A stretch of DNA of 64,000 bases from Mycolicibacterium insubricum (GCF_010731615.1 NZ_AP022618.1:3906001-3970000); one strand, 5' to 3'. Shown: positions 16,367 through 29,562, numbered from the stretch's first letter. Numbers and translations are program-made. The notes: generated by a model from the sequence alone, not told the origin.

Positions 16367-18646
16367 TTACGCGTCGGGCCGGTAGTGGCGGCCGGAGACC
16401 TGCGGGTTGACCGGTTCCTCACGGTAATGACGGTTGGCTCGCGGTCCGGCGGCCGAATGCCGGCCGCTCGCCTGCGGATCGACGTACTCGTGCGGCGCGG
16501 CCGGGGGCGCGACCGGCGGCGCCTGCCAGGAGTACCTGCCGACGAACCCGTTGTTGACCAGCTCTTCGGGAGGCAGATCGATCGGGTCGAACAGCGGATC
16601 GGGTCGGCGCGCACCGTCGGGGGACACCCGGATCGGCAGCGGCCCGGTGTCCGGGTCGAGCTCCGGTTGCGCCTGCACCGGTGGAACGGGCACGACCTCC
16701 GAAACCGACTCGTAGGTCAGGTCTTCCGCGTAGGCCGCGTCTTCGTCGGTCACGACATCCTGATAGACGGCGTCCTCGTACACGACCTCGTCATGCACGA
16801 CGTCCTCATACACGACGTCGTCATACGCAACGTCTTCATGCCCGACGTCGCGGTAGGTGACGTCCTGGTACTCGACGTCTTCGTAGACCAGGTCGGGTTC
16901 CACCGCGTATTCCGGCTCCACCGCGTATTCCGGCTGTGCCGACGGGATTCCGCCGCGGCGTGCGTCCAGCAGGTACTCGACGTAGCCGTCGTCGTCATCG
17001 GCGTGGCTGTAGTCGGCCGGGTAGCGGTCCCGGACCGGGTCGGCCGCCGGCGGGCTGCCGGTACCGGCCGGATCGCGCCAGAACGCCGCGGCGTCGGCGA
17101 ACGCGCCCAGCGGCATCAGTTCCTCGGTGTTGGCCTCCGGCGGCGCGGACGTGTCCGCGTCGGCGCGGTAGCGGCTCCACAGCACGGCCGCTCCCCCGCC
17201 GAGCAGCAGCGCGGCCAGCACCCCGAACAGCGCGACGAACGCGGGCAGCAGCATCGACTGCGAGTAGGCCGTGGCGAACGGCGTCAGCAGCGGCGCGGGC
17301 AGCTGCTGAGCGGAGGTCCCGGAGTCCGGCGGTCCGCCGCCGGCCATCCCGGCGGGCAGTTCCGCGGCGATCCGGGCGCTCATGAACGCCGCCATCATCG
17401 CGCTGCCCAGTACCGATCCCAGCTGCCGGGTGGCGTTGTACACCCCGGAGCCGGCGCCGGCGATGTCCGGCGGGAGTTTGCGGGTGGCGGTCGCCGCCAG
17501 CGGCGACCAGATGAACGCCATCCCGACGCCGAGTGCGATGAACGGCAGCACCAGTCGCCAGACCGGCGTGGTCGGCGTCATCTCCACCGACAGCCAGGTC
17601 AACCCGATCGCCAGGGTTGCGAACCCGAACCCGACGACGGGCACCGGGTGTGAGCGGTCGATGATCCGGCCGACCCACGGCGCCAGCAGGCCGCTGGTCA
17701 GCGCCATCGGCGCGGTCAGCACCGCCGAACCCGTCGGGCTCAGGCCCATCACCTGCTGCGCGTAGAAGTACAGCGGCAGCACCATCGCGGTCACCGCGAA
17801 GCCGATCACCGCCACCCCGATGGCCGACAGCGAGAAATCGGGGTCCCGGAACACCCGCAGCGGCACCAGCGGCTCGCCGGGATTGATCGACTGCCAGTAG
17901 ACGAACAGGGCCATCACGCCGCAGCCGGCGATGATCATCAGCCAGATCAGCGCCGACCAGTGCTGGGATTGTCCCTCCTGCAGACCGAAGACGATGAGGA
18001 ACATGGCCAGGCCGCTCAGGAACACCCCGAGCAGGTCGAACCGGTGCCGTTCGGTGGGCAACGTCGGGATCAGCCAGGCGCCGACGGCCAGGCCGATCAC
18101 CCCGATGGGCACGTTGACGAAGAAGATCCACGCCCAGCCCAGGTGGTCGATGATGACGCCGCCGGCCAGCGGTCCGACCAGCGTGGCGACCCCGGCGGTG
18201 GCGCCCCACACGCTCATCGCGACTCCGCGCCGGTAGGCCGGGAAGATGCGGGTGATCGTCGAGAGGGTCTGCGGGGTCAGCAGCGCCGCGCCGATGCCCT
18301 GCACCACCCGGGCGGCGATCAGCATCTCGATCGAGCCGGACAGGCCGCACCACAGCGAGGCCGCGGTGAACACCGCCAGGCCGCCCAGATAGAGGTTCTT
18401 GGGGCCGAACCGGTCGCCGAGCCGGCCGGCCAGCAGCAGCGGCACGGCGTAGGCCAGCAGGTAGGCGCTGGTCACCCAGATGACCCGGTCGTACTGGCCG
18501 GAGATGTGCAACGACTGCATCAGGGTGTCGTTGGCGACGGCGACGATGGTCGAGTCGACGAGGATCATGAAGAAGCCGATCATCATCGCCCACAGGACCG
18601 GCCACGGGTTGTGCCTGGCCTTCGATCTCGCCGCTGGAGTCGTCAT
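16367..18646 (-). CDS. DHA2-family MFS multidrug transporter with a long repetitive C-terminal tail (Rv1250-like)
   Basis: 759-aa transporter. About 500 residues form 14 hydrophobic segments of the EmrB/QacA type (motif [17 protein letters not shown]; motif C-like [27 protein letters not shown]). This exports drugs or cell-envelope compounds by proton antiport; the substrate is unknown. Rv1250 has 579 aa; the surplus is a cytoplasmic acidic tail. At residues ~575-635 it holds two PEYAVE repeats, then about nine five-residue units of form [YH]-x-[DE]-[VA]-x, followed by Pro-rich and SGRH-Y repeats. ATG 18646 has AGGTGACG ahead of it; the longer frame to 18799 is not supported. Confidence 0.9.
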   Translation of the reverse strand: MTTPAARSKARHNPWPVLWAMMIGFFMILVDSTIVAVANDTLMQSLHISGQYDRVIWVTSAYLLAYAVPLLLAGRLGDRFGPKNLYLGGLAVFTAASLWCGLSGSIEMLIAARVVQGIGAALLTPQTLSTITRIFPAYRRGVAMSVWGATAGVATLVGPLAGGVIIDHLGWAWIFFVNVPIGVIGLAVGAWLIPTLPTERHRFDLLGVFLSGLAMFLIVFGLQEGQSQHWSALIWLMIIAGCGVMALFVYWQSINPGEPLVPLRVFRDPDFSLSAIGVAVIGFAVTAMVLPLYFYAQQVMGLSPTGSAVLTAPMALTSGLLAPWVGRIIDRSHPVPVVGFGFATLAIGLTWLSVEMTPTTPVWRLVLPFIALGVGMAFIWSPLAATATRKLPPDIAGAGSGVYNATRQLGSVLGSAMMAAFMSARIAAELPAGMAGGGPPDSGTSAQQLPAPLLTPFATAYSQSMLLPAFVALFGVLAALLLGGGAAVLWSRYRADADTSAPPEANTEELMPLGAFADAAAFWRDPAGTGSPPAADPVRDRYPADYSHADDDDGYVEYLLDARRGGIPSAQPEYAVEPEYAVEPDLVYEDVEYQDVTYRDVGHEDVAYDDVVYEDVVHDEVVYEDAVYQDVVTDEDAAYAEDLTYESVSEVVPVPPVQAQPELDPDTGPLPIRVSPDGARRPDPLFDPIDLPPEELVNNGFVGRYSWQAPPVAPPAAPHEYVDPQASGRHSAAGPRANRHYREEPVNPQVSGRHYRPDA
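16741..16893 (-). repeat. Coding 15-bp tandem repeats (five-residue units) in the MFS tail
   Basis: Degenerate 15-base units such as TAC-GAA-GAC-GTC-x give the protein pattern Y-E-D-V-x repeated about nine times. The neighbouring stretch to 16932 encodes two EYAVEP units. Confidence 0.8.
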
Positions 18647-18828
18647 CGTCACCTCGTTTCGGTCCGCCGACGATCCCGAGATCGGCGCCGAAAATCCGGC
18701 TGCGCCGTCGAAAAGTACCGGTCGCGACGATACGCAAACCCTCGTTGGCATCACAACCGGGTAGCCGACCGGGAGCCCGGTCACAGGGCCGTGGGGCACG
18801 GCTGACCAGCACGATCGCCGAAGTGGGT

Positions 18829-18834
18829 TAGCCT
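18829..18834 (+). promoter_or_regulatory. Candidate -10 box of the Rv1249c-like gene
   Basis: TAGCCT, followed by a leader of about 30 bases with a GGAGG Shine-Dalgarno before ATG 18873. This gene is therefore not leaderless. Confidence 0.45.
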
Positions 18835-18872
18835 GGTCGGGGTCCGGTCACAACGCCGACGGAGGCACGCCC

Positions 18873-19643
18873 ATGTTCACCCGCAAGTCCGACAAGCTGC
18901 CTGCTCCGGTGACGGATCAGTCCGCGGAGCCGACCCCGCCCGGCACCTCGGCCAAGCTGCTGTCCTATCTGCTGGAGACCAGCGCACGGCTGCAGGGACC
19001 GGCAATCCGGGCCTACGTCGCCCGGCTACGGCGCAAGCACCCCGACGCCAGCCCGGCCGAGATCATCACCCGCATCCACCGGCACTACCTGGCCACCGTC
19101 GTCGCCAGCGGCGCGGCGATCGGCGCCGCGGCCATCCTGCCCGGCATCGGCACCCTGGCCGCGCTCGCCGCGGTCAGCGGCGAGACGCTGCTGTTCCTGG
19201 AGGCCACCACGGTGTTCGTGCTGGCGACCGCGGAGGTGCACGGCATCACCGCCGCCGACCGCGAGCACCGCCGCGCCCTGGTGCTGGCGGTGCTCACCGG
19301 TGAGGACGGCGAGCACGCGGTGGCCAACGTGCTGGGCTCCGGCCGGATCCGGGGCGCCTGGGTGACCGAGTCGACCATGGCGCTGCCGCTGCCGGTCATG
19401 ACGCAGCTCAACTCGCGGATGATGAAGACGTTCGCCAAGAAGTGGGCGCTCAAGCGCGGCGCGGTGACGGCCGGGAAGGTGCTGCCGATGGGCATCGGCG
19501 CCCTCGTCGGTGCGGTCGGCAACTTCCTCATCGGCCGACGGTTCATCAAGAACGCCGACGCGGCGTTCGGCCCGGCTCCGGAGCGCTGGCCGGGCGCGCT
19601 GCGGGCGCTGCCGGACGTCACCGTGGAGAGCCTCGGAGCCTGA
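18873..19643 (+). CDS. Conserved membrane-associated protein (Rv1249c-like)
   Basis: 256 aa, function unknown. A hydrophilic N-terminus contains LLSYLLETSARLQGPAIRAYVARLRRKHPDASPAEI. Two Ala/Gly-rich hydrophobic hairpin segments follow (~75-115, VVASGAAIGAAAILPGIGTLAALAAVSGETLLF) and one near 205-220 (MGIGALVGAVGNFLIGRR). This layout recalls EcsC-like proteins. Conserved between the Rv1250-type pump and kgd in mycobacteria. It lies divergent to the pump gene and upstream of kgd, which has its own promoter. Confidence 0.85.
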   Translation: MFTRKSDKLPAPVTDQSAEPTPPGTSAKLLSYLLETSARLQGPAIRAYVARLRRKHPDASPAEIITRIHRHYLATVVASGAAIGAAAILPGIGTLAALAAVSGETLLFLEATTVFVLATAEVHGITAADREHRRALVLAVLTGEDGEHAVANVLGSGRIRGAWVTESTMALPLPVMTQLNSRMMKTFAKKWALKRGAVTAGKVLPMGIGALVGAVGNFLIGRRFIKNADAAFGPAPERWPGALRALPDVTVESLGA

Positions 19644-19723
19644 CCGGCATCCCGGATTCCGGCCGTCGCGCGTCTGTTTTCTCCACTGTCGGAAGTGACC
19701 GCACCCGACCAGCCGGGAGGGGC

Positions 19724-19729
19724 TAGCCT
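19724..19729 (+). promoter_or_regulatory. Candidate -10 box of kgd
   Basis: TAGCCT, predicting a start of transcription near 19736 and a leader of about 90 bases, unlike the leaderless neighbours. Confidence 0.45.
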
Positions 19730-19732
19730 GGA

Positions 19733-19752
19733 CACCGGCGATGACGCCGGTG
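19733..19752 (+). promoter_or_regulatory. Perfect stem-loop at the predicted 5' end of the kgd mRNA
   Basis: CACCGGCG-ATGA-CGCCGGTG: an 8-bp perfect stem with a four-base loop, placed at the expected transcription start. It could protect the mRNA 5' end or be a DNA operator dyad. Confidence 0.55.
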
Positions 19753-19803
19753 CGGTGCCACCGCGTCGGCAACGGAGTCTGTGGGCAGTCCGAACCGGTT
19801 GAT

Positions 19804-19826
19804 ATGAAGCGAGGCGAGCAGCGGCC

Positions 19827-19830
<4 letters not shown>
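19804..19830 (+). CDS. Possible 8-codon leader ORF overlapping the kgd start
   Basis: ATG 19804 opens an eight-residue frame (MKRGEQRP) whose TGA overlaps the kgd GTG as GTGA, giving a coupling geometry. There is no clear Shine-Dalgarno before it, so translation is uncertain. Confidence 0.3.
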
Positions 19831-23501
<3,671 letters not shown>

Positions 23502-23560
23502 CGAGCGAGAAGGCCTTCTTTCGACCTCCACCCGTCGGGTCCGGTACCGCCGGTATCGAC

Positions 23561-23566
23561 TAACCT
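23561..23566 (+). promoter_or_regulatory. Candidate -10 box of the SDR gene
   Basis: TAACCT; a leader of about 27 bases follows, with AGGAG five bases before ATG 23600. Confidence 0.4.
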
Positions 23567-23599
23567 GATCTCAGCCAATCCAACCGTTCAGGAGTGTTC

Positions 23600-24433
23600 A
23601 TGAAGGGCTTCGCCGGCAAGGTCGTCGTCATCACGGGTGCGGGTTCGGGCATCGGCCGCGCGCTGGCGCTGGAGCTGGCCCGTTCCGGCGCGAAACTGGC
23701 CATCAGCGACCTCGACACCGAGGGCCTGGCCGAGACCGAGCGGCTGGTCCACCAGATCGGCGCGCCGGTCAAGGCCGACCGGCTCAACGTCACCGAGCGC
23801 GAAGCGTTCCTGCTGTACGCCGACGAGGTCAAGGCCCACTACGGCGTCGTGCACCAGATCTACAACAACGCCGGCATCGCCTACAACGGCGACGTCGAGG
23901 ACACCACGTTCAAGGATCTCGAGCGGGTGATGGACGTCGACTTCTGGGGTGTGGTCAACGGCACCAAGGCGTTCCTGCCGTACCTGATCGAGTCCGGCGA
24001 CGGCCATGTGATCAACGTGTCCAGCCTGTTCGGCATCTTCTCGGTGCCGGGTCAGGCCGCCTATAACGCCGCGAAGTTCGCCGTTCGCGGGTTCACCGAG
24101 GCGCTGCGCCAGGAGATGCTGTTGCACAAGCGGCCGGTGGCCGTCACCTGCGTGCATCCGGGCGGGATCAAGACCGGCATCGCGCGCAACGCCACCCACG
24201 CGGAGGGCATCGACGCGCAGTCCCACGCCGAGACCATGGAGGTCTTCGAGAAGCGGGCGCTGCGGATGAGCCCGGATCGCGCCGCCGAGATCATCCTGAC
24301 GGCGGTGCAGAAGAAGCAGGCCCGCGTGCTGGTGGGCGCGGACGCGAAGCTGCTGGACATCATCGTGCGGATCACCGGATCCGGCTACCAGCGGGTGTTC
24401 GCCACGGTGGGCAGCAAGCTCATCCCGCGCTGA
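23600..24433 (+). CDS. Short-chain dehydrogenase/reductase (Rv1245c-like)
   Basis: 277-aa NAD(P)-dependent oxidoreductase. The Rossmann motif TGAGSGIG is at residues ~13-20, with NNAG at ~92 and the catalytic Ser...YNAAK (VSSLFG...AAYNAAKFAVRG) at ~140-158. An acidic residue after the second β-strand (SDLDTEG) favours NAD over NADP. Substrate unknown. The AGGAG Shine-Dalgarno selects ATG 23600 over the GTG at 23594. Convergent with lpqZ. Confidence 0.9.
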   Translation: MKGFAGKVVVITGAGSGIGRALALELARSGAKLAISDLDTEGLAETERLVHQIGAPVKADRLNVTEREAFLLYADEVKAHYGVVHQIYNNAGIAYNGDVEDTTFKDLERVMDVDFWGVVNGTKAFLPYLIESGDGHVINVSSLFGIFSVPGQAAYNAAKFAVRGFTEALRQEMLLHKRPVAVTCVHPGGIKTGIARNATHAEGIDAQSHAETMEVFEKRALRMSPDRAAEIILTAVQKKQARVLVGADAKLLDIIVRITGSGYQRVFATVGSKLIPR

Positions 24434-24481
24434 CCCGCGGATCGGCCACTCACCGCGGCGGGTACGACGGCCTCGGCGGGC

Positions 24482-25354
24482 TCAGTGCCCCTGGGCGCCG
24501 ATCGGGTTCTCGGCCAGCCAGTCCTGGGCCAGGGCCTGCGGATCGGCGCCGGTCGCCAGGGCGCCGCGCATCTTGGTCAGCGCGGCGGTGTCGAGCACGC
24601 CGGCGACCTCGTTGAGGGCGACGACCTGCTGGGGTGCCAGTTCGTTGCGGCGGTAGAGCGCCACCCCGTTCTCCGCGCGGATCAGCGCGGGCTTGCCGTC
24701 GGTCAGCAGCACCACGTCGCCGGGTGTCGTCGGGTCCGCGGTCGTGGTCCACGCCGCGTTGACGGTTCCCGCCCGTAGCGCATCGAAAAGCGCCGGGACG
24801 TCGGCGAATTCGGCGGACGCCGGGAGCTTGCAGCCGCCCAGCGCCGTAGGTACGACGGTGCCGCGGACCTTGCCGGGGCGGGCCGTCGCGCATCGCTTGG
24901 CCAACCCGGCGAGTTCCTTGCCGTTGGTCTTGGCGGTGGCCTTGGTGACCGCCAGCGCCGGTTTGTCCTCGGCCGCGGTGGTGTAGTCACCGGCGGTGAC
25001 CCCCTCGGGCAGCACGCCGATCATCGCCTTGTACACCTGCTCGTCTCCCCGGCCGGCGACGCCGGGCGCGAGCCGGGTCAGCACCGCCCCGGTGCGGCCG
25101 GGAACGATCGTCGCCGCACCGGAGTCCAGCTCGGCCAGCGGATCGGCGAACGTCTGCACCCGCACCGGCGTCCCGTAGTAGCGCAGCGCGGCGGCGTACA
25201 CGTGGGCCAGCAGCAGCGAATCGGGGTCGGCGGCGTCGGCGCCGATGACCAGTTCCGGCGCCGGTGGCGGCGGGGTGGACCCGCACGCCGTCAGCAGCGC
25301 CGCCAGAACCGCCGCGATCAGCGCGACGCGGCGGCGGTTACTCGGAGTCCTCAT
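24482..25354 (-). CDS. lpqZ: Lipoprotein LpqZ (OpuAC-type substrate-binding protein)
   Basis: 290-aa lipoprotein. The signal peptide ends with LTAC (C24). The mature part resembles glycine-betaine-type (OpuAC) binding proteins: PELVIGADAADPDSLLLAHVYAAALRYYGTPVRV at the start and AALTKMRGALATGADPQALAQDWLAENPI at the end. No ABC permease or ATPase gene is next to it, so whether it serves transport is unclear. Its start overlaps the malic enzyme gene by 17 bases, indicating one operon. Confidence 0.9.
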   Translation of the reverse strand: MRTPSNRRRVALIAAVLAALLTACGSTPPPPAPELVIGADAADPDSLLLAHVYAAALRYYGTPVRVQTFADPLAELDSGAATIVPGRTGAVLTRLAPGVAGRGDEQVYKAMIGVLPEGVTAGDYTTAAEDKPALAVTKATAKTNGKELAGLAKRCATARPGKVRGTVVPTALGGCKLPASAEFADVPALFDALRAGTVNAAWTTTADPTTPGDVVLLTDGKPALIRAENGVALYRRNELAPQQVVALNEVAGVLDTAALTKMRGALATGADPQALAQDWLAENPIGAQGH

Positions 25355-26516
25355 CGACGGCGGCGGCCACCGCGGCGGCGACGGCCGGACCGACCCGCGG
25401 ATCCAGCGGGCTGGGCACGATGTGGTCGCGGGCCAGGTCGTCGCCCACCACGGCGTGGATGGCCTCGGCGGCGGCCACCTTCATCCGCTCGGTGATCCGC
25501 CGGGCGCCGGCGTCCAGCGCGCCGCGGAACACCCCCGGGAAGGCGAGCACGTTGTTGATCTGGTTGGGGAAGTCGCTGCGCCCGGTGGCCACCACCGCGG
25601 CGGTGCGCCGCGCGACGTCCGGGTGGATCTCCGGGTCCGGGTTGGACAGCGCGAACACGATGGACTCCGGCGCCATGGTGGCGATCAGGTCCTCGGGCAC
25701 CACGCCCGCGGAGACACCGAGGAACACGTCGGCGCCGGCCAGCGCCTCGGTCAGGCCGCCGGTCAGGCCGCCGGGGTTGGTGCGCGCGGCCAGCTCGGCC
25801 TTGACGCTGTTGAGGTCGGTGCGCCCGTCGTGCACGATGCCCTTGGAGTCCAGCACGACGACGTCGCGGATGCCCGATGCCAGCAGGATGTTGGCGCAGG
25901 CCACCCCGGCCGCGCCGGCGCCGGAGATGACGACCCGCAGTCGGGTCATTCCCCGGTTCAGAGCCTTGGCGGCGCCGAGCAGTGCGGCGAGCACCACGAT
26001 CGCGGTGCCGTGCTGGTCGTCGTGCATGACCGGGCAGTCCAGCGCCTCGATGACGCGGCGTTCGATCTCGAAACAGCGCGGCGCGGAGATGTCCTCCAGG
26101 TTGACCGCGCCGAACGTGGGGCGCAGCCGGATCAGCGTCTCGACGATCTCGTCGGGGTCCTTGGTGTCCAGCACGATCGGGATCGAGTCGAGCCCGCCGA
26201 AGGTCTTGAACAGGGCGCTCTTGCCCTCCATCACCGGCAGTGAGGCGGCCGGGCCGATATCGCCCAGGCCCAGCACCGCGCTGCCGTCGCTGACGACGGC
26301 GACCAGCCGGCTGGCCCAGGTGTAGCGCTTGACGAGGGTGGCGTCGGCGGCGATCGCCCGGCTGACCTGCGCGACGCCCGGGGTGTAGGCGATCGACAGC
26401 GCACGCTGGGTGTCCAGCGGCGACTTGAGCTCGACGGACAGCTTGCCCCCGAGGTGTGCGTCGAAGATTTCCTCGTCACCGATCGCGAGATGGGGATTGT
26501 TCACCTGTTCAGCCAC
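25338..26516 (-). CDS. NAD(P)-dependent malic enzyme
   Basis: Oxidatively decarboxylates malate to pyruvate and CO2. About 392 aa, the short bacterial type without a phosphotransacetylase domain. The N-terminal malic domain has SIAYTPGVAQVSRAI, YTWASRLVAVVSDGSAVLGLGDIG, and metal ligands in EDISAPRCFEIE and HDDQHGTA. The NAD-binding domain has ISGAGAAGVACANIL. Alternative start GTG 26534; I prefer GTG 26516 because TACCCT ends 6 bases before it. In H37Rv the position between lpqZ and corA is held by malate dehydrogenase (Rv1240). Confidence 0.92.
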   Translation of the reverse strand: MAEQVNNPHLAIGDEEIFDAHLGGKLSVELKSPLDTQRALSIAYTPGVAQVSRAIAADATLVKRYTWASRLVAVVSDGSAVLGLGDIGPAASLPVMEGKSALFKTFGGLDSIPIVLDTKDPDEIVETLIRLRPTFGAVNLEDISAPRCFEIERRVIEALDCPVMHDDQHGTAIVVLAALLGAAKALNRGMTRLRVVISGAGAAGVACANILLASGIRDVVVLDSKGIVHDGRTDLNSVKAELAARTNPGGLTGGLTEALAGADVFLGVSAGVVPEDLIATMAPESIVFALSNPDPEIHPDVARRTAAVVATGRSDFPNQINNVLAFPGVFRGALDAGARRITERMKVAAAEAIHAVVGDDLARDHIVPSPLDPRVGPAVAAAVAAAVDEDSE

Positions 26517-26522
26517 GGCGTC

Positions 26523-26528
26523 AGGGTA
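26523..26528 (-). promoter_or_regulatory. Candidate -10 box, leaderless malic enzyme gene
   Basis: TACCCT on the minus strand with 6 bases to the GTG at 26516. Confidence 0.45.
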
Positions 26529-26561
26529 CGCCACCGATTTTGCGCAGTTTCAGGCATCAAT

Positions 26562-26610
26562 CGGTTTCGCATATCGACCGGTTTCGCGTGCGGCGCCGTG
26601 CGGTTAGCAT
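26562..26610 (+). promoter_or_regulatory. corA promoter region with a direct repeat
   Basis: CGGTTTCGC occurs at 26562-26570 and again at 26579-26587 (17-base period). TAGCAT at 26605-26610 is a fair -10, and the second repeat falls in the -35 position. The leader has AGGAGGT before ATG 26655. The role of the repeats is not known. Confidence 0.45.
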
Positions 26611-26654
26611 TGCCCGCGGAACACCGCCGGGTCCCGCAACAGCAGGAGGTGCCG

Positions 26655-27749
26655 ATGCCTCAGTTCCGCGCCCGGCCGCCGTCGCGTCTGCACGTCCGCG
26701 CCGCCGAACCCGAGTTGCCGCCCCTGCACGTTCCGGTGGCCCGGGCCACCGTCGACTGCGCGGTCTACCTCGAAGGGCAGCGCCTGCCGGGCAAGTACAC
26801 CCATGTCGCGGCCGCCGAGAAGGTGCACGAGCTGCGCACCGAGGGCCGCAACGCGTTCGTCTGGATCGGGCTGCACGAACCGGATCATCACCAGATGGAC
26901 GCTGTGGCAAAGGTTTTCGACCTGCACCCGCTGGCCGTCGAGGATGCGGTCAACGCCCACCAACGGCCGAAGCTCGAGCTCTACGACAAGACCCTGTTCC
27001 TGGTGCTCAAGACGGTCAACTATGTGCCGCACGAGTCGGTGACACTGGCGCGTGAGATCGTCGAGACCGGTGAGATCATGGTGTTCGTGGGTGGCGATTT
27101 CGTCGTCACCGTCCGCCACGGCGAACACAGTGGCCTGGCCGGGGTGCGCCACCAGTTGGAGAGGCTGCCCGATCAGCTGCGGCTGGGGCCGTTCGCCGTC
27201 ATGCATGCCATCGCCGACCACGTCGTCGACAGCTACCTGGACGTCACCGCGCTGATGGCCGTCGATATCGACGCCCTGGAGGAGGACACCTTCTCCCCCG
27301 ACACCCGCACCGACGTCGCCCCCATCTACCTGCTGAAACGGGAGGTCCTGGAACTGCGCCGCTCGGTGGCGCCGCTGACCACGGCTTTTCGCAAGCTCGC
27401 CGACGATTACCAGCCGCTGCTGTCCAAGGAGGTGTTGCGCTACATGCGCGACGTCGCCGACCACCAGACCCAGGCGGCCGACCGGATCACCGGATACGAC
27501 GAGATGCTGACCTCACTGGTGCAAGCGGCACAGGCCAAGGTCGGCATGCAGCAGAACACCGATATGCGCAAGATCTCGGCGTGGGTGGCGATCGCGGCGG
27601 TGCCGACCATGGTGGCCGGCATCTACGGCATGAACTTCGACGTGATGCCCGAGTTGCACATGACCTGGGGCTATCCGACGGTGCTGCTCACCGTCGCCAC
27701 GGTCTGCGCCCTGCTGTACCGCAGCTTCCGGCGCCGTGACTGGCTGTAG
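26655..27749 (+). CDS. corA: Magnesium/cobalt transporter CorA
   Basis: 364-aa CorA-type divalent cation channel of the inner membrane (Rv1239c). A large cytoplasmic N-terminal domain and long helix are followed by two C-terminal membrane segments, with the signature GMN at ~325-327 (GIYGMNFDVMPEL) at the end of TM1. It ends in a basic tail RRRDWL. AGGAGGT stands seven bases before ATG 26655; the open frame before that is not coding. Convergent with the SUFU gene. Confidence 0.95.
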   Translation: MPQFRARPPSRLHVRAAEPELPPLHVPVARATVDCAVYLEGQRLPGKYTHVAAAEKVHELRTEGRNAFVWIGLHEPDHHQMDAVAKVFDLHPLAVEDAVNAHQRPKLELYDKTLFLVLKTVNYVPHESVTLAREIVETGEIMVFVGGDFVVTVRHGEHSGLAGVRHQLERLPDQLRLGPFAVMHAIADHVVDSYLDVTALMAVDIDALEEDTFSPDTRTDVAPIYLLKREVLELRRSVAPLTTAFRKLADDYQPLLSKEVLRYMRDVADHQTQAADRITGYDEMLTSLVQAAQAKVGMQQNTDMRKISAWVAIAAVPTMVAGIYGMNFDVMPELHMTWGYPTVLLTVATVCALLYRSFRRRDWL

Positions 27750-27770
27750 CCCGGACTGCTCAGGCGCGGC

Positions 27771-28382
27771 TCAGCGGGCCGGTTCGCCGGCCGGGCGGGT
27801 CACGTCGGTGACGTCGACGCCGTCGGCCGCCCACGCCGCCCGCAGCGCGTCGGCGCCCTTGAGGCGCACCCAGGCGGCCTCGGTCGCGGTGATCGGCACG
27901 GCCCGCAGAAAGCACACCGGATCGCACGGCGGATCCAGCTCCAGATCGTCGATGTCGCTGGGCTCCAACAGGAATGCGCTGAATACGCCGGTGCCCGGCG
28001 CCGCCTCCCACAGGGCCGAGCCCAGGTCGATCAGGGCGTCGGGCCGCAGGATCACGCCCTCGACGGCGGGGGTGGCGGCCAGCAGGGCGACCGCGCGCGC
28101 CAGGCCCGGGGTGGCGACGGTATCGCGCAGCCGCACCAGCACCTCGGCGCGCGGGCCGCGCAGCGGATCGGCGGCCACCGCGGTGGGGTCGGCCATCGGG
28201 TAGCGCGAACATCCCAGCGAGACGTAGTCGTACCCGCCGCCGGGCGCGGAGCCGAACCGCAGCACGTCCATGCGTTCCAGGCCGAGGAAGGTCACGCTGG
28301 CGCTGGTCGGTTCGGCCGTGACGCCGGCCGCGGCGAAGTGATCGGTCAGGTGCGCCCGCACCCGGGCGAGCACATCGCTCAC
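27771..28382 (-). CDS. SUFU (suppressor-of-fused-like) domain protein ending the trehalose operon
   Basis: 203-aa cytoplasmic protein with the bacterial suppressor-of-fused domain: [69 protein letters not shown]. Bacterial SUFU proteins have no established biochemistry; many are thought to be immunity or toxin-linked proteins. No toxin gene is seen here. The GTG start overlaps the sugC stop as GTGA, so it is translated with the trehalose transporter. H37Rv lacks a gene at this place. Confidence 0.83.
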   Translation of the reverse strand: MSDVLARVRAHLTDHFAAAGVTAEPTSASVTFLGLERMDVLRFGSAPGGGYDYVSLGCSRYPMADPTAVAADPLRGPRAEVLVRLRDTVATPGLARAVALLAATPAVEGVILRPDALIDLGSALWEAAPGTGVFSAFLLEPSDIDDLELDPPCDPVCFLRAVPITATEAAWVRLKGADALRAAWAADGVDVTDVTRPAGEPAR

Positions 28383-29560
28383 CAGCTCACCGGGATGGTC
28401 AGGTTCAGCCCGGTGTCGGCGTCGAACAACGCCACCTTCGAGGTGTCCAGCGCCAATTCCACCGGGCCGCCGGCGACGGCGGTCGACGCCGCCGACACCC
28501 GGGCGACGAAGTCGTCGGGCCGCGCCGAGTCGGCGTCCAGCACCGCGAGCTGTTCGGCGCGGGCCACCCCGGAATCGGTACGGAAGTGCAGGTACTTGTC
28601 GGCTCCCAGGGACTCCACCCGGTCGGTGGTGACGGTGAAGGTGAGCGCCTTGATCCGCTGGTAGGCGTCGATCTGCGCGGCGTCCTCGAGGTGTTCGGGC
28701 CGCACCCCGGCCACCACGGCGCGCGGCGTCGGGTGCATGGTCATCGCCTCCAATGCCTCGGCGCTGAGCGTGATCTCGCCGAAGGGCAGTTGTACGCCCA
28801 TGTCGGTCAGCTGCGCGGGGAAGAAGTTCATCGACGGCGAGCCGATGAATCCGGCGACGAACAGGTTGATCGGGCGTTCGTAGAGTTCGGCGGGGGTGCC
28901 GACCTGCTGGATGACCCCGCCGAGCATGACGACGACCCGGTCGCCGAGGGTCATCGCCTCGGTCTGGTCGTGGGTGACGTACACCGTGGTGACGCCCAGG
29001 CGTTGTTGCAGCCGGGCGATCTCGCCGCGCATCTGCACCCGCAGCTTGGCGTCGAGGTTCGACAGCGGCTCATCCATCAGGAACGCCTTGGGCTTTCGCA
29101 CGATGGCCCGCCCCATGGCGACGCGCTGGCGCTGCCCGCCGGAGAGCTGGGCGGGTTTGCGGTCGAGCAGTTCGGTGAGGTCCAGGATCCGGGCGACCTC
29201 GCCGACCTTGGCCTCGATCTCGGCCTTGGGCCGCTTGGCCAGGGTCAGCGGGAACGCGATGTTGCCGCGCACCGTCATGTGCGGGTACAGCGCGTAGGAC
29301 TGGAACACCATGGCGATGTCGCGGTCCTTGGGGGCGCGGTCGTTGACCCGCTGCCCGTCGATGTAGAGGTCCCCGGAGCTGATCTCCTCCAGGCCGGCGA
29401 TCATGTTGAGGGTGGTCGATTTCCCGCACCCCGACGGGCCGACCAGGATGACGAACTCGCCGTCGGCGATGTGCAGCGACACGTTCCGGACGACGTCGCG
29501 GACACCGCCCTTGCCGTCGGGATAGCTCTTGGTCACCTCGGAGAGCACGATCTCTGCCAC
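28379..29560 (-). CDS. sugC: Trehalose ABC transporter, ATP-binding protein SugC
   Basis: 393 aa, exactly the length of Rv1238. MsmX/UgpC-type ATPase energising LpqY-SugAB uptake of trehalose released during mycolate transfer. Walker [10 protein letters not shown] (41-49), Q-loop [12 protein letters not shown], signature LSGGQRQ, Walker [15 protein letters not shown]-loop VTHDQTEA, then a C-terminal regulatory TOBE domain. GTG 29560 lies 2 bases after the sugB stop; its own stop overlaps the SUFU start. Confidence 0.96.
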   Translation of the reverse strand: MAEIVLSEVTKSYPDGKGGVRDVVRNVSLHIADGEFVILVGPSGCGKSTTLNMIAGLEEISSGDLYIDGQRVNDRAPKDRDIAMVFQSYALYPHMTVRGNIAFPLTLAKRPKAEIEAKVGEVARILDLTELLDRKPAQLSGGQRQRVAMGRAIVRKPKAFLMDEPLSNLDAKLRVQMRGEIARLQQRLGVTTVYVTHDQTEAMTLGDRVVVMLGGVIQQVGTPAELYERPINLFVAGFIGSPSMNFFPAQLTDMGVQLPFGEITLSAEALEAMTMHPTPRAVVAGVRPEHLEDAAQIDAYQRIKALTFTVTTDRVESLGADKYLHFRTDSGVARAEQLAVLDADSARPDDFVARVSAASTAVAGGPVELALDTSKVALFDADTGLNLTIPVSW

Positions 29561-29562
29561 GA

